The notes under the pieces are model-generated. The model was given only the letters and a program-made list of their open reading frames with translations, was not told the origin of the DNA and did no database searches. The position numbers and the translations under genes were made by a program. DNA of 64,000 bases from Ampullaceana balthica (Eukaryota; Mollusca; Gastropoda; Lymnaeidae), in the NCBI GenBank assembly GCA_944989445.1, contig CALYLW010000981.1, positions 160,204-224,203 on the forward strand, written 5' to 3'. Position 1 is the stretch's first letter, and each line of letters opens with the position of its first letter. This document shows, piece by piece, positions 19,338 through 31,322 of this stretch.

Positions 19338-21490
19338 TTCTTATCTTATCTTATCTGTTTCAGACGCTCCTTCTATACAGAAGATTATTGCGTCCTACGC
19401 TTATCTATGGTTTGTGTTTAGTCCTGCATTCTTATAAGAGTTTTAAATGTTGATAAAGTGTTGGCTTTCCTGGTTTCTTCAGGCAACCCATTCCACGCCC
19501 GAATTCCGGACGGGAAAAACGAAAATTTGTATGAGTTTGTTCTTGCATACGGAATAAGAAAGGTGTTTTTATCCTTATGTTGTATTAACTTATCTTTGTG
19601 TTGTATTTCTAAATTAGAGTTAATTGCTTTATGTATGATTACTACTTTACTCTTGGTTCTTCTATCCTCTAGTGTTTCAAGGTTTAATGATTTAACTAAT
19701 GGTGTTATTCTAGTCAGTTTTGAATATTCTCCAGTAATGAATCTGGCAGCTCTTTTTTGGATTTGTTCTAGTTTATCAATGTTTTCTTTGGTGGATGGGT
19801 CCCATACAGAAGATGCATATTCTAGTACAGGTCTCACCAAAGTGAGATAGCATTTTAGTTTTATATCTTTATTACATTTGTAAAGGTTTCTTTTTATAAA
19901 GCCTACGGTTTTGTTTGATTTTTTAATAACTTCATTGACATGGGGATTCCATAATTTCTCATTTATTATGACTCCTAAGTATTTTGCATCTTTAGTTTGG
20001 GTTAGTTCCTTTCCATGAATTAAATATTTTGAATTTATTTGTTTCTTTTTCTTTGTTACTCTTAACAGTTGACACTTTTCTGGGTGGAAACTCATACTCC
20101 AGTTAGTTTCCCATTTTATCAATTCATCTAGGTCTTTTTGTAAAATTTTGCTATCTTGTTCTGATTTAATTGTTCTATAGATTATACAGTCATCAGCAAA
20201 TAACCCAACTTTTGTTCCTGTTGAGATGTTGTTGGGTAAATCATTTATATATATTAAAAAGAGTAAGGGACCTAGCACAGTTCCTTGGGGAACTCCTGAA
20301 TTAACCTTTATTGGTGCAGATTTAGATCCATTAATTATTACAGTTTGCTCCCTGCCCAAAAGGAAGTCTTGGATCCAGTGATGTAAGGAACCTGAGATTC
20401 CAAAGTAGTTAAGTTTTTTAAGTAAACTAAGGTGGTGAACTTTGTCAAATGCTTTTGAGAAGTCTAGTAATATTGTATCTATTTGATCATTTTTGTCTAA
20501 GCCTTTTGAAAGTTTATCTATTAAACCTATTAATTGTGTTTCACATGATCTGTTTTTTCTAAAGCCGTTTTGATGTGGGCATAGGGCATTATATTTGTCA
20601 AGGTGGTTAACTATTCTACTATATATTATGTGTTCTAGTAATTTACAGGTGATACTAGTAAGTGATACAGGCCTGTAATTACCAGGGTCTGATTTATCCC
20701 CTTTCTTAAAGAGTGGGGTTACGTTAGCTAATTTCCAATCCTAGGGCACTTTACCCTGGTTTAGAGAGGCTTGAAAGAGAACTACAAGGATTGGGGACAG
20801 ATCATTGCTTAGTTCTTTTAATAACCTTGCAGGCAAATCATCTGGGCCAGTAGCTTTGTTTATTTTTAAGTTTTTTAGGAGTGAATGTATACCTATCTCA
20901 TCTACAGTTATGTTACCTATTTCCTCCATTTTATTTAAATTTATTAAGACTTCCTTGTCGCCTGAGGCAGAAAAAGATGATGCAAAATATGTGTTAAGGA
21001 TATTAGCTTTAGTTTCATTATCATTATAGGTTTTATTATTTGAGCCTTTTAGTGTGGCTATTCCTGAAGGTTCCATTTTTTTAGATTTGATAAAGGACCA
21101 TAAGTTTTTATTGCTATCTTTGGTAATTACATTGTTTATATATTCATTTTGGAGGTTTCGACTAAGTTTTTGTGTCAAGTGTTTAATCTTTAAGTATTTT
21201 TTGTGTATCCTATATGAATAGGTAGCTTTATATTTCTTAAATAAGTTCTCTTTTTGTTTGCATAGCTTTTTCAATCTAGAATTGAACCAGCATTTGTTAA
21301 TTTTATTTGATGTTAGTTTTGTTGGAACATTCTCATCCATTATAGTTTTTAGATTTGTTTTTATATCTTTCCAAATAAATTCTACTGGGCTATTTGTGTT
21401 AAATTTACTTAGGAAAGTTTGTTGGAAGTTAGCCGCTGATTGGTGTAGTTTTATTGAATTACATTTATTCCAAAGATAGATTATTCTTCT
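19338..21490 (-). pseudogene. CR1/Jockey-like LINE reverse transcriptase, one in-frame stop
   Basis: Minus-strand frame of about 690 codons from near 21490 to 19418, interrupted by a single TAG at about 20739-20741; the two halves are in the same frame. The order is a linker after the endonuclease, then RT motifs: PLFKKGDKSDPGNYRPVSLT, DFSKAFDKVHH, GVPQGTVLGPLLFLIYINDL, the catalytic FADD box (FADDCIIYR), and the thumb/C-terminal region (YLGVII, LVRPVLEYASSVWDP, SFFPSGIRAWNGLP). No endonuclease domain is present, so the copy is 5'-truncated. The 3' untranslated part ends in (GATAA)n at 19338-19355. Expected length of a full ORF2 is around 900-1000 aa. The truncated 5' end and nonsense change make it inactive, but decay is slight. 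Confidence 0.88.
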
Positions 21491-22880
21491 AGGTATCTAG
21501 GTAAAAAAACTTCTATATTTCTTGCATAGCAGAACGAATTTGCTGCTTTACGTCACAAAATTTGGGAGGCATGGAATTACCGCAACTTAACCGATTTCAC
21601 GAAATAATGAATCGCAACTTAACGGGATCTATATATACGTTATAAAAAATATAATTAATCGAAATTAATCGAATAATCGATTAATTTTTTCCCAAACAAT
21701 CGAACAATTTTTTTTTACTTTATTTATATATATGCTGTAGATCTATGTGTACATGAATATATCCAAGTTTTTAATAGACACGCTAAATGGATCTCTAAGA
21801 AGGCAAAATAAAATTACCATAAAAAGTAAAATTCCTTACTTTTAAACGTAGAGTTGCTCTAGTAAGTTTAGTTCATGGGTGAATTTCTGTAATAATTGGA
21901 AGCTTAGATTGCTTTTAACTTTAAAAAGATAATTAAATAGAAGTTGCACTAAAAATACGTAGACATTTTTTCAGCCCACGCAATACGAAGAGAAAGATTT
22001 CCAAAATTAAAGATGATGCGTATAAATATTTGTGTGTTCAAATAAATGTTCATTGAATATTCTGGAGGTATGAAGATTGTTTTCATGCCAAATTTCAAAG
22101 CGGAAAGAACAAAAATAAACGAAAATTTTGAAACAAATGACGGAAAAAAAGATAACATTTTTTAAAGTGTTGATGTATCAAATCCGCGAGGCAAAAGTTA
22201 CGTTAAAATATTAAAATATCTGAGTTACATGAAAACAACGTACCTTTAGCAATGTTTTCTTTAAGCTGCGCGGCCAAGCTTTTATCTTAACGAGGCGCGC
22301 GGTAGTTTAGAGTGAAGCGAAGTAAAGTTTTGATAAAGATGATATAATGTTGTGTAATATTTCTGTCAAAAAATATGGATGCTCTACAACTTTGCATACT
22401 AGTTGTTGTTTTTGTTTTGTTTTTCATTTTGCATACGGATCAACGAGCCTTGGAGGGAACATTGTCTTGGAGTATTAATTGTTGCTGGGGTGGTTAGAAC
22501 TGATTGGGGAATTTTAAAAAGATAAAATGCACTGTTTCAGCTAAGTTTTTGTAATTTAACTTAGAAGTACTGTGTGGCGCTCGATGTTTTTATTTATCTT
22601 TGTCCAAAGAAAATATACAATTTCCAGAGTCCTTCGGTATAACGTGGTACATTCGAATGCAGAAAAAAGTTTTTTTTTGTATAATAAAATACATAATAGT
22701 TTACCATTAAAAGTGTTGCTCATTAAAACAAATGTGATATTTTATATGTGTGCTTTCCCAGAATATTTCATTAAATATTCTTTAAAAACAAACAAAAAAA
22801 CTCATGATTTAATCAAAATAATATGATCCTATGAACGCAAGCAATCAATGATTTATTTCTTCAAGAGTTCAAACGAACAC
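21491..22880. other. AT-rich intergenic DNA
   Basis: Contains the right-hand AATCGATTAAT words (about 21650-21710) and otherwise only short frames. No recognisable gene or element. Confidence 0.45.
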
Positions 22881-22889
22881 ACACACAAA

Positions 22890-23290
22890 CAAACGGTGGG
22901 GTAAGGTGGGGTGGGGAGGGGTAGAAGGCGCCAATAACAGAACCCTAAAAACGATCGAAGCGCCAATGACGTCATCAACGTCCAGCCACCCAACTCTCCA
23001 TGGCGCCAACGACGTCTCCTCTTCCCAGGTCGTGCAGCCAGCCTCACCATCAACTCGCTCCACTGTCTCTCATCCGCCCACGCACTGTCGTTGTGCCGCC
23101 CCGCCTCCCCTGGCCACCCCGGAGCCAGAGATCAGTAACAAGTTTTTTCCAGACCAGAACAGTAGTGGAGGATCCGACCCCCTCGTCTCACCCAGCAAGC
23201 AACAGTCGCCAGCGTCCTACTCACTTGACGAGACATTCCGGAAACAAAGTCAAACGGTATTTATTTTGGACAATGTTTTTTTTTAATGTA
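22890..23290 (+). other. GC-richer island with open frames
   Basis: This block stands out from its AT-rich surroundings and has Pro/Ser/Thr-rich open frames (22906-23286, 126 codons; 23000-23359, 119 codons) with no domain I know. It lies 540 bp upstream of the candidate signal-peptide exon and could be a promoter or 5' exon of that gene. Function unassigned. Confidence 0.3.
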
Positions 23291-23823
23291 TTGTCACGCA
23301 ATATTCTGACGCATTATGACGCGGTCTTAAGTCGTAAAGAATTGCTTGTGAATTTCTAAAGCCAGGATAAAAGATCTAAAGAAAATGTCGTTTGTCGTTG
23401 AAAAAAATTATGTCCTTTGAAAATTTAAGTTATATGTTTTTAAATTTCATTTTATTTTTTTTTCAAAAAAAAATAGAGAATGTATTTTCGCTCTAACTGC
23501 AATTACAACTTCTAAGCGACTGTTTAATAGTTCTTTAATAACTCTTTTTTCGAGTTCATTTGTTTAACGCAAAGATAATTAGACCATTAGTTTAGGGTTG
23601 TAATAAATTAGCAAACAGAAGAAAACAAGTGTTTATACTTTCCGTTGTTGTTTTGTTTTTTTTGTTTTTTTTTGGTGTTTTTTGGTGTAATGGAAACCAT
23701 TTCATTTTAACACAAGTTGATCATACGCCTACGAGTAACTAGGTGTAAAGAGATGTGGTTGCTATATCCAACTATTAGGTACTTGTTAGATCGTATATAT
23801 TTTTGTACCCCTCACCTCCACAG

Positions 23824-24085
23824 ACCAAATAAGGAAGCATAAGAACAGAACCTGTGGCAGACCAGAACAGAAGGCGGAATCTTTTGTGAGAATTAAAGTG
23901 TTGCTAAGAAACGGAAGCTGTCTGGTACCATCTCTTGGAGAAGTTTAAAAGTGAAAAGTTTCAGCTGCTGAAAAAGGGAATTTTTGTTGAGCCAGAATGT
24001 GTTCCAGTTACGCCATGGCTTTGTGTTACGTCATCCTGATGTGCGCAGCCGTTATGTCTGCTCCAGTCGCCAAGGAAAAATGAAG
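23824..24085 (+). CDS. candidate first coding exon of a secreted peptide gene
   Basis: A strong acceptor (TTTTTGTACCCCTCACCTCCACAG ending 23823) and a strong donor (AAG|GTAGGT at 24085/24086) bound a 262-bp interval. ATG at 23997 opens a 28-residue peptide with a classic signal sequence: short polar start, hydrophobic core ALCYVILMCAAVMSA, then PVAKEK, with likely cleavage after the Ala-x-Ser-Ala region. A TGA (24081) stops the frame five bases before the donor, directly after an A5 run. One extra A would carry the frame into the donor. So either it is a true 28-aa product, a decayed exon, or there is a homopolymer error in the sequence. Downstream exons were not identified. A neuropeptide or other secreted precursor is possible. 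Confidence 0.4.
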
Positions 24086-24501
24086 GTAGGTGAATTTTCG
24101 CATGTTCACTAAGTCTTCATTTTGACACATGTACGGTAATGCGGACGTAATCAGTGTTTGTCAAGACAGTTGTAAAAAACCTGAAAAGTGTTTAATATGC
24201 CTTGTGTGTAAAAACAGTATTAGGTAAAAAGCGTTCGATCCTAATTAATGTTATCTATCTATCATTTTTTAGATGTGTGAGGTTTTTCGTTTGCTTGTTG
24301 TTTTCTCTTACAAATATTCTTAAATTTTCATTTTGAAACGATGTGTTTGTGTTTCTGTGCTTACATATTGATCTTTCCTACGAGTCAGTCAAATTATATC
24401 CCTTGAGTTCTTACATATACTATGGTCCTATTTTAAGATAACTACAGAAGTAAGGGGAATTTCTGGGCAGGCATATAAATACCATCTACCATCAAAAAAA
24501 A

Positions 24502-24640
24502 AGAAGATGGTCTTACATCTGCCATGTGGTTCACATGGACAGCTCGAGGCTACCCCAACAGAACCTCACATGGAAACAAGCAGACAGACCGAGAGAAACT
24601 TTACCAAGTACCATCAACAAAGACAGCAAAGTTCCAGGTC
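24502..24640 (+). pseudogene. LINE C-terminal remnant
   Basis: In frame from 24502 the translation RRWSYICHVVHMDSSRLP and then W-x6-RPRET follows the LINE ORF2 C-terminal pattern RRW-x-IGHV-x-RM...RLP...W...GRPRETW. The match is short and decayed. Confidence 0.4.
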
Positions 24641-25086
24641 TTTACACACTCCATGATAAGCACCGAGCTGAAACAAACCAGCAGGACGAAGAACACAAAA
24701 ATATTCGCCTTATGGGCCTTCTAGTCCCGAAAGGAAAACCAATTAATTTTGAAAAATGGCAGTTCTAGCTATTTAATGTGATCTACTTAAATGAATGGTA
24801 AAATGGTAAAACAGAACACGTAAAATGGTTATGTGATGTGCAAATAAGCATTGGGTGTTACGATCTCTTAGAGTGGTCAAGATCCCGCCTTCTGCATCTT
24901 AGCACGGGTCACTCACATGTTCTTTTCATGGATCCTTAAATATAGACTCGTCATATAAATATGATGTTTACATTTCTTCTTCTCACGCTTTTTTCTGCTT
25001 TGTCTCTCTTTACTGATTGTATGCATCAATCAATATAAGATCTCTAGTCATTTAACGGCTAACATAGACTATAATCTTGATAACAA

Positions 25087-25258
25087 TAACGTTAACAAGG
25101 TCTTCTCTTGGGACTCTAACAAGGTCTTCTCTTGGGACTCTAACAATGTCTACTTTTTATGACTGTAACTAGGTCTAATTTTTGGACTCTAATAAGGTCT
25201 CCTCTTGGGACTCTAGCAAGGTCGTCTTTCGGTACTCTAACAAGGTCTTTTCAGGGGA
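25087..25258. repeat. degenerate 24-bp tandem repeat
   Basis: About seven units of AACAAGGTCTTCTCTTGGGA plus CTCT. The first two are identical, the later ones increasingly diverged. Confidence 0.85.
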
Positions 25259-25835
25259 GCAAACACGTTTCTTCTCATGGTTCTCTGATATTTTTTTTCT
25301 CCCGGGACGCTGAAACAATTTTCTATTTTCTCCACACACACACACACAAAACAACCACAATTTCTTCACAAATTTGAATCCATCGTGATTTCTACTAGAA
25401 GGGCGGGAGCCTACTAAACCACAATCACAAAACGCTAACGTGGCCTTGAACTCACTGTAGCTAAAACATTTCTAACGTCATGATGGATCCTAAAATCACT
25501 TCCTGCAAAGACATCACGCTTATGGCGGCTAATTCTGAACGACGCAACGAGGCCTATTGTTAGTGTCAGCTGACATTTCCAACAACAAGATCTCTACCGC
25601 GTGGCACCCTAATCAATAACCGTCTCCTCTTGATCTGTCTCTAGAACAAACAGGAGATACGGTAGATGCTAACATGTGGGTTCTCTGGTTTCCTTGGATC
25701 ATGTTCTCAGCCAGATCATTCCTCACCCCCCCCCCTCTTCCCAAAGAACACAGCACTAAAACTCGCAAAATTCCATCCTTTTGTTTAGAGTACAAGTGTT
25801 TAAAACCGCGACGTTATATATATATATATGTATAT

Positions 25836-26010
25836 AATAATAATAATAAATTGATTATTTATATAGCGCTGTATCCCAGTAAGGAACTGGGCTCACAGCG
25901 CTTTACATGAAAGAAATAACATACCTATAAGTTATAAATTCACTTTCATATCGTAACAAACACAAAAATTACAGTACATTATACATAAGCTACGTTAATC
26001 ATTTACAAGA
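25836..26010. repeat. dispersed repeat with (AAT)n head, second copy
   Basis: (AAT)n then TTATATAGCGCTGTATCCCAG and CACAGCGCTTTACATGAA, with continued similarity to 17731-17905 through CATAAGCTACGTTAATCATT. Confidence 0.65.
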
Positions 26011-26079
26011 AATGTTTTTTCATTAATTTTGAAAATAAATTTTGGAGAGATGTGTTTTAAGTGATATATATATATATAT

Positions 26080-26080
<1 letters not shown>

Positions 26081-26151
<71 letters not shown>
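26081..26151. repeat. (CA)n microsatellite
   Basis: About 35 CA units directly after a short (TA)n. Confidence 0.97.
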
Positions 26152-26154
<3 letters not shown>

Positions 26155-26224
26155 ATACTATGCGCGTTCAAAGATAATTTTTTAATGCAAACGACAATAT
26201 CTGCTCAAGCACACACATATGTAA

Positions 26225-26665
26225 TGACCCTTTAACTGCTCTGTATGTGTCTTTGTAATCTGTTCTATGTGTGTGTGTTAGCTGCTCAATGTGTTTCTTT
26301 TAGCTTATATATAATAATATGTGTCTTTTAGCGTATATATATGTGTCTTTTACCTGCTCTATGTGTGTCTTTTAGCTTATATATATGTTTCTTTTAGCTT
26401 ATTTATGTGTCTTTTAGCTTATATATGTGTGTCTTTTAGCTGCTCTATGTGTGTCTTTTAGCTGCATTGTGTGTCTTTTAGCTGCTCTATATGTGTCTTT
26501 CAGCTGCTCTATGTGTCTTTCAGCTGCTCTATATGTGTGTTTTTGCTGCTCTATATGTGTCTTTTAGCTCCTCTGTGTGTCTTTTTGCCACTCTATATGT
26601 GTCTTTTAGCTGCTCTATGTGTGTCTTTTAGCTTATATATGTGTCTTTTACATGCTCCTTATGTG
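26225..26665. repeat. degenerate TGTGTCTTTTAGCTGCTCTA repeat
   Basis: About 20 copies of a variable-length unit (20-27 bp) built from ATGTGTCTTTTAGCTGCTCT, with TTATAT substitutions. The 86-codon frame in it is an artefact. Confidence 0.9.
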
Positions 26666-26699
26666 CCCCATTGTTTCCCCCTTACCATCGACTTGCCAG

Positions 26700-27575
26700 T
26701 TATGCTGCTTATTTTCTCTGACACTCCGTAAAAACTCTGGCACCACCCATCAAGCTCCGTGAATTCACCGGTTTTTTTGAAATTCCTCACCCATCGATCG
26801 CGCTTGAACACACAACCTCACTGGTGTGCTCCAGCAGCACACGACGGCTCATCAAAACAGCGGGTTTGTTGTAGCAGGCCCTGGTAGATGAGACAATACG
26901 AGCCAGCCGACCGGAAATTGCAGTGGGAAATACAGCAGGCCGGGTGCTTAGCTTTGCTCTACGTCACACATTTTAATTTTTTATGGTCTGATTCCCTTCA
27001 GCACTGATTTATATGGGTGTTTGTTTTATTATGTTACTTTAAAAGAAAATCAAACGATGCATAGAATTCAGAAGACGTAAATGATTTGTGCGAAGAAACA
27101 CACAAAAATTAAATATTTTCGTTAAAATGCCTTAATCAGTGTCAATCAAAACCTAAATGTCTTAAAGTATCAAATGAACATTATATATATTATCTAACGA
27201 ACCGTGGACAACTTAATTAGGTAAAGAAAAGAAGAAGGGTTGGGGGGGGGGCACGATTCCCTACCAAAAACAAAGCACATGAAAAACTATGATTCCTGTA
27301 TTCAATTTTAAAGCTTTATCGCTTTACGACGGCTCACAAAACTTGTTCATACACCCCCCCCCCACACACACACACAGACACACATAAATAAAATAAAGCC
27401 GACATACATTAACGTCACATCGGATTTATCGTGAGCTGAATTGATCCGAAATGTGATCTTGTTGACGTGACGTCAGAGATTTATGGGCCTCGTTTTATTG
27501 CGTCATCAAACTGTGCGTCAACAAACACGCACAAACGTTTCAAACAAATACGGGAAAACTTTTGGTCATGTAAAA
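26700..27575. other. intergenic DNA
   Basis: No gene recognised. 26785-26855 on the minus strand is weakly tRNA-like (GTGTGTTCAAGC resembles a pol III B box) but not convincing. There are G-run and C-run tracts at about 27240 and 27354. Confidence 0.35.
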
Positions 27576-27576
27576 T

Positions 27577-27857
27577 GTGTTACAAGCCATGTTACAACCC
27601 ATGTTACAAGCTATGTTACAACCCATGTTACAAGCCATGTTACAACCCATGTTACAAGCTATGTTATAACCCATGTTACAAGCCATGTTACAACCCTTGT
27701 TACAACCCATGTTACAACCCATGTTACAACCCATGTTACAAGCCATGTTACAACCCTTGTTACAACCCACGTTACAACCCATGTTACAACCAATGTTACA
27801 AGCCATGTTACAACCAATGTTACAACCATGTTACAACCCATGTTACACCTCTGTTAC
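27577..27857. repeat. 12-bp minisatellite (CATGTTACAACC)
   Basis: About 23 units of CATGTTACAACC and variants (CATGTTACAAGC, CTTGTTACAACC). It is open in several frames on both strands because the unit is a multiple of three; not coding. Confidence 0.97.
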
Positions 27858-28128
27858 TTCTATCAGGTATTTAAGTAGGTTGGATAGCGGTGAGTTTTAA
27901 AAAATTAATAACCTCTCATGCGCTGTTGGCGCAATTCATTGGATTAGCAGGCGTGGGGTTCTGTCAGGGATCCAAAAATTTACTTCGGTTGGAATTTTAA
28001 AATAATGAAATTTTTGAATGGCATTACGGCTGCAAGCTTGATTTTTTGACCAATTAACATATAGATATAAAGTATATTAAATCACGTCTCGAGTATCATC
28101 CCCCCCCTTTTTTCCCCTGCTGTTTAGT

Positions 28129-28515
28129 GATCAGTTTATTGAATACCAAACGGTGAATTCTCGGTTATCAGTTTGTTGTACACCAAACGTTGAGTTCTCA
28201 GTTATCAGTTTGTTGTACACCAAACGTTGAGTTCTCAGTTATCAGTTTGTTGTACACCAAACGTTGAGTTCTCAGTTATCCGTTTATTGAACACAAAACG
28301 TTGAGTTCTCAGTTATCCGTTTATTGAACACAAAACGTTGAGTTCTCAGTTATCCGTTTATTGAACACCAAAAGGTGAGTTCTCAGTTATCAGTTTGTTG
28401 TACACCAAACGTTGAGTTCTCAGTTATCCGTTTATTGAACACAAAACGTTGAGTTCTCAGTTATCAGTTTGTTGTACACCAAACGGTGAGTTCTCAGTTA
28501 TCAGTTTATTGAACA
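28129..28515. repeat. 37-bp minisatellite
   Basis: About ten units of TCAGTTATCAGTTTGTTGTA plus CACCAAACGTTGAGTTC. Two alternating variants occur (TTTGTTGTACACC and TTTATTGAACAC), suggesting duplication of two-unit blocks. Confidence 0.95.
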
Positions 28516-29362
28516 ACCACCAATGTTATAGATATTTTTGTCTCGTCTCTTTGATGTCCATAGATATTTTAAGAATATTAAAGTTGTCAGTAGATTATTT
28601 TTATTAATAAATCGAAGATCTTAACACGGATCTGCCTTTCCCGGGATAATCGGATATAACGGGAAGAGAAATGAGAAATGGTCTGTTGATATTTTGAAAA
28701 TCCTTTAAGGTTGTTTTTTAACGCTTGTATGATGCTACATAGTTGGATATTTTTCGTCCCCTGATAAAAGAGACATGTGTACCTCGCATCCAGGAACCCA
28801 CACAAGAAAATATGGATGCCAGCGGTGATAGTCTCCCCTCTAGCGGTGACCCGACCAAGATTCCCGGGCCCGAATAAACTTAGTTAGCGGCAAGATGACA
28901 AGGGGACATCACTCCAGGGGGTTGGCGTAAAGGGAGACAACTCTGTAGTTGAGATGATAATGGAGCTGGTGGCGCGTCCATTAAATGGTGGTCAAGATTA
29001 TCTTGGTGTTAGGGCTGAATCTGAGAGATCGGTACTTTGGAGATATTGATTTTTTGAGGGGTTGTGTTCAGGGGAGGTCACTAATGGATGGCTTTGGCAG
29101 TAACCCGGGAAGCACATGTACTACGATGCCTTGCAACACGAGTAGCTAGAGTCCTGTTTTTTTTTCTCAATTATGCTCCCTTGTTGATCGTATAGTTTTA
29201 CGATTAACCTGTTTAGTTCATGTTTTTTCAAGTCAGACGTTTGGTTCTGGAAAACCTAGCTGGTGAAACGCAAGCATGTTTGGTATGTAATATTGTGAAA
29301 GAGTTGCAAAGTCCCGAATAATAAGTCCGTATGTTCTATGGCTCTGAAGTTAATAGCTGGAG

Positions 29363-29760
29363 ATGAGATGTTTCAGGAAGATATTGAACATCCCCTACAC
29401 AGCGCACATCACAAACGAAGCGGTCCGCATCACAATAAGCACTGTCATTGGCCCCTACGAGGACCTACTCACATCAATTAAAAAGAGGAAATTACGATGG
29501 TACGGACACGTGACAAGAACTGGAGGTCTCGCAAAAACTATTTTGCAAGGCACAGTCCAGGGAGGAAGGAAAAGAGGCAGACAAAAGAAAAGATGGGAAG
29601 ACGATATCAAAGAGTGGACCGGCCTGTCATTCAGCGACTCTCAAAGGGCAGCACAGGACCGGGACAAATGGCGTGTGTTAGTGAGCAGTTCACCATGGTG
29701 CCCCAACGACCCAACAACGGGTTAAGGTATAGTTCAGTTCAGTATTTCATTCGACAATGC
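29363..29760 (+). pseudogene. LINE reverse transcriptase C-terminus
   Basis: Open for 120 codons: EMRCFRKILNIPYTAHITNE start block, the RKLRWYGHVTR motif, the GGRKRGRQKKRWEDDIKEW block, and the terminal LSFSDSQRAAQDRDKWR. It is the same family as 1-770 but far better preserved. It starts within the last 120 residues of ORF2, so it is strongly 5'-truncated. A short TTCAG reiteration follows at 29729-29740, as a tail would. Confidence 0.8.
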
Positions 29761-29769
29761 TATAAATTC

Positions 29770-30827
29770 TAAGTTCCGGAAATGTGTCTAGTTGTATTTT
29801 AAAGTTTTATGACGAAGACATGAGTTATGTTTGCGCACTTGTCATCTATGTTCATTAACCGGGATGTTGATGAGCAACTAAGAAGTGCGCATCGTGTTGT
29901 GCAATGACATTTTGAAGCCTATACAAAATATAATATTCAATCGAGTCCAAAATTATTCCCATTAAGTAATGTAAACACCGATGACGTCAGATCTTCAATG
30001 AAACAGTCATGAAGTCTTAAACTAACAAGTTGTAATACATATTTTTGGTTAATTTAAAAGATTTTACTTTCATTAACCCTGCAGTTAACCTCTCCTGATA
30101 TAGTGCTGCTCGTAATTTCAGATGCGCCATCAAAAAACGTCTTGCTGTGTAAAGAATTCGTAATTTAGAATCAGGAATAGTTATTTTTTTAAATTTTTAA
30201 ACTGCGTAAACTTGTATGCTATGCCAAATGATGTTTGGAAAAGTCTGCCGTTATTAGTTGCCAAGAAGAACAGATTTAAATAATTAACAAAGGTTCAATT
30301 AAAATAGCTTTCTGGGACTAGCATTAGATGGATACATTCGGTTTAAGTGTGTCTCATGCCATCGTCATGCTCTTTAGCGCCAACAAGTAAAACACAAATA
30401 ATGTTGCTATGGGGATGAATTAGGGTGAAATAAATCGAGATTTTGCAGCAAGCAATAAAAACGGAGCGACTAAATTAAAAGGAATTGTGAAGTAACGAGC
30501 GGTCTACAGTAACCAGTGTGTTGTTAAAAACAGAACTATAAAATAACTTGATGTTTAAAGCAGAAATAAATCTAAAATTAATTGAAGAATCTTCAGCCTT
30601 AAGTAAATTTACACCAAAGTAACTACATTAACAAGACGGGTCCAGTAGACATCTCTTATATCAGTTGCTCTCATTGGATCCCTACTGTTGTAATATTTTA
30701 TATTATATTAAAAACCCGGTTCATTATTTCACTCATATTCTGTCGGTCTGTGTGTTGCAGTAATTGAACGCCTAACGGTAAATTCGTTTTTATGACCTAT
30801 AGCGGGAATAATTCCGGAATCAGACTT
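29770..30827. other. AT-rich intergenic DNA
   Basis: No coding region or element recognised. Confidence 0.5.
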
Positions 30828-31322
30828 GATAAGACCCTAAGATAAGACCCTAAGATAAGACCCTAAGATAAGACCCTAAGATAAGACCCTAAGATAAGAC
30901 CCTAAGATAAGACCCTAAGATAAGACCCTAAGATAAGACCCTAAGATAAGACCCTAAGATAAGACCCTAAGATAAGACCCTAAGATAAGACCCTAAGATA
31001 AGACCCTAAGATAAGACCCTAAGATAAGACCCTAAGATAAGACCCTAAGATAAGACCCTAAGATAAGATCCTAAGATAAGATCCTAAGATAAGACCCTAA
31101 GATAAGATCCTAAGATAAGATCCTAAGATAAGATCCTAAGATAAGACCCTAAGATAAGATCCTAAGATAAGACCCTAAGATAAGACCCTAAGATAAGACC
31201 CTAAGATAAGACCCTAAGATAAGACCCTAAGATAAGACCATAAGATAAGACCCTAAGATAAGATCCTAAGATAAGATCCTAAGATAAGACCCTAAGATAA
31301 GACCCTAAGATATGACCCTAAG
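30828..31322. repeat. 13-bp satellite (GATAAGACCCTAA)
   Basis: About 38 copies of GATAAGACCCTAA with few variants. ACCC-to-ATCC changes are concentrated in two blocks (about 31065-31160 and 31262-31285). Each unit contains CCCTAA. Confidence 0.98.

Noticed and set aside
22906..23359. Pro/Ser-rich frames as a host gene
   Set aside because: Composition-driven, open in several frames, no domain. Kept only as a GC-richer island that may belong to the neighbouring exon.
26785..26855. tRNA-like sequence or tRNA-derived SINE on the minus strand
   Set aside because: Only a weak B-box match; no cloverleaf and no A box could be built.
27577..27857. CRISPR-like array
   Set aside because: Units are contiguous with no unique spacers; this is a plain minisatellite. 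None of the other arrays has a repeat-spacer layout either.
30828..31322. Internal telomere repeat
   Set aside because: The period is 13, not 6; CCCTAA is only part of a longer unit.
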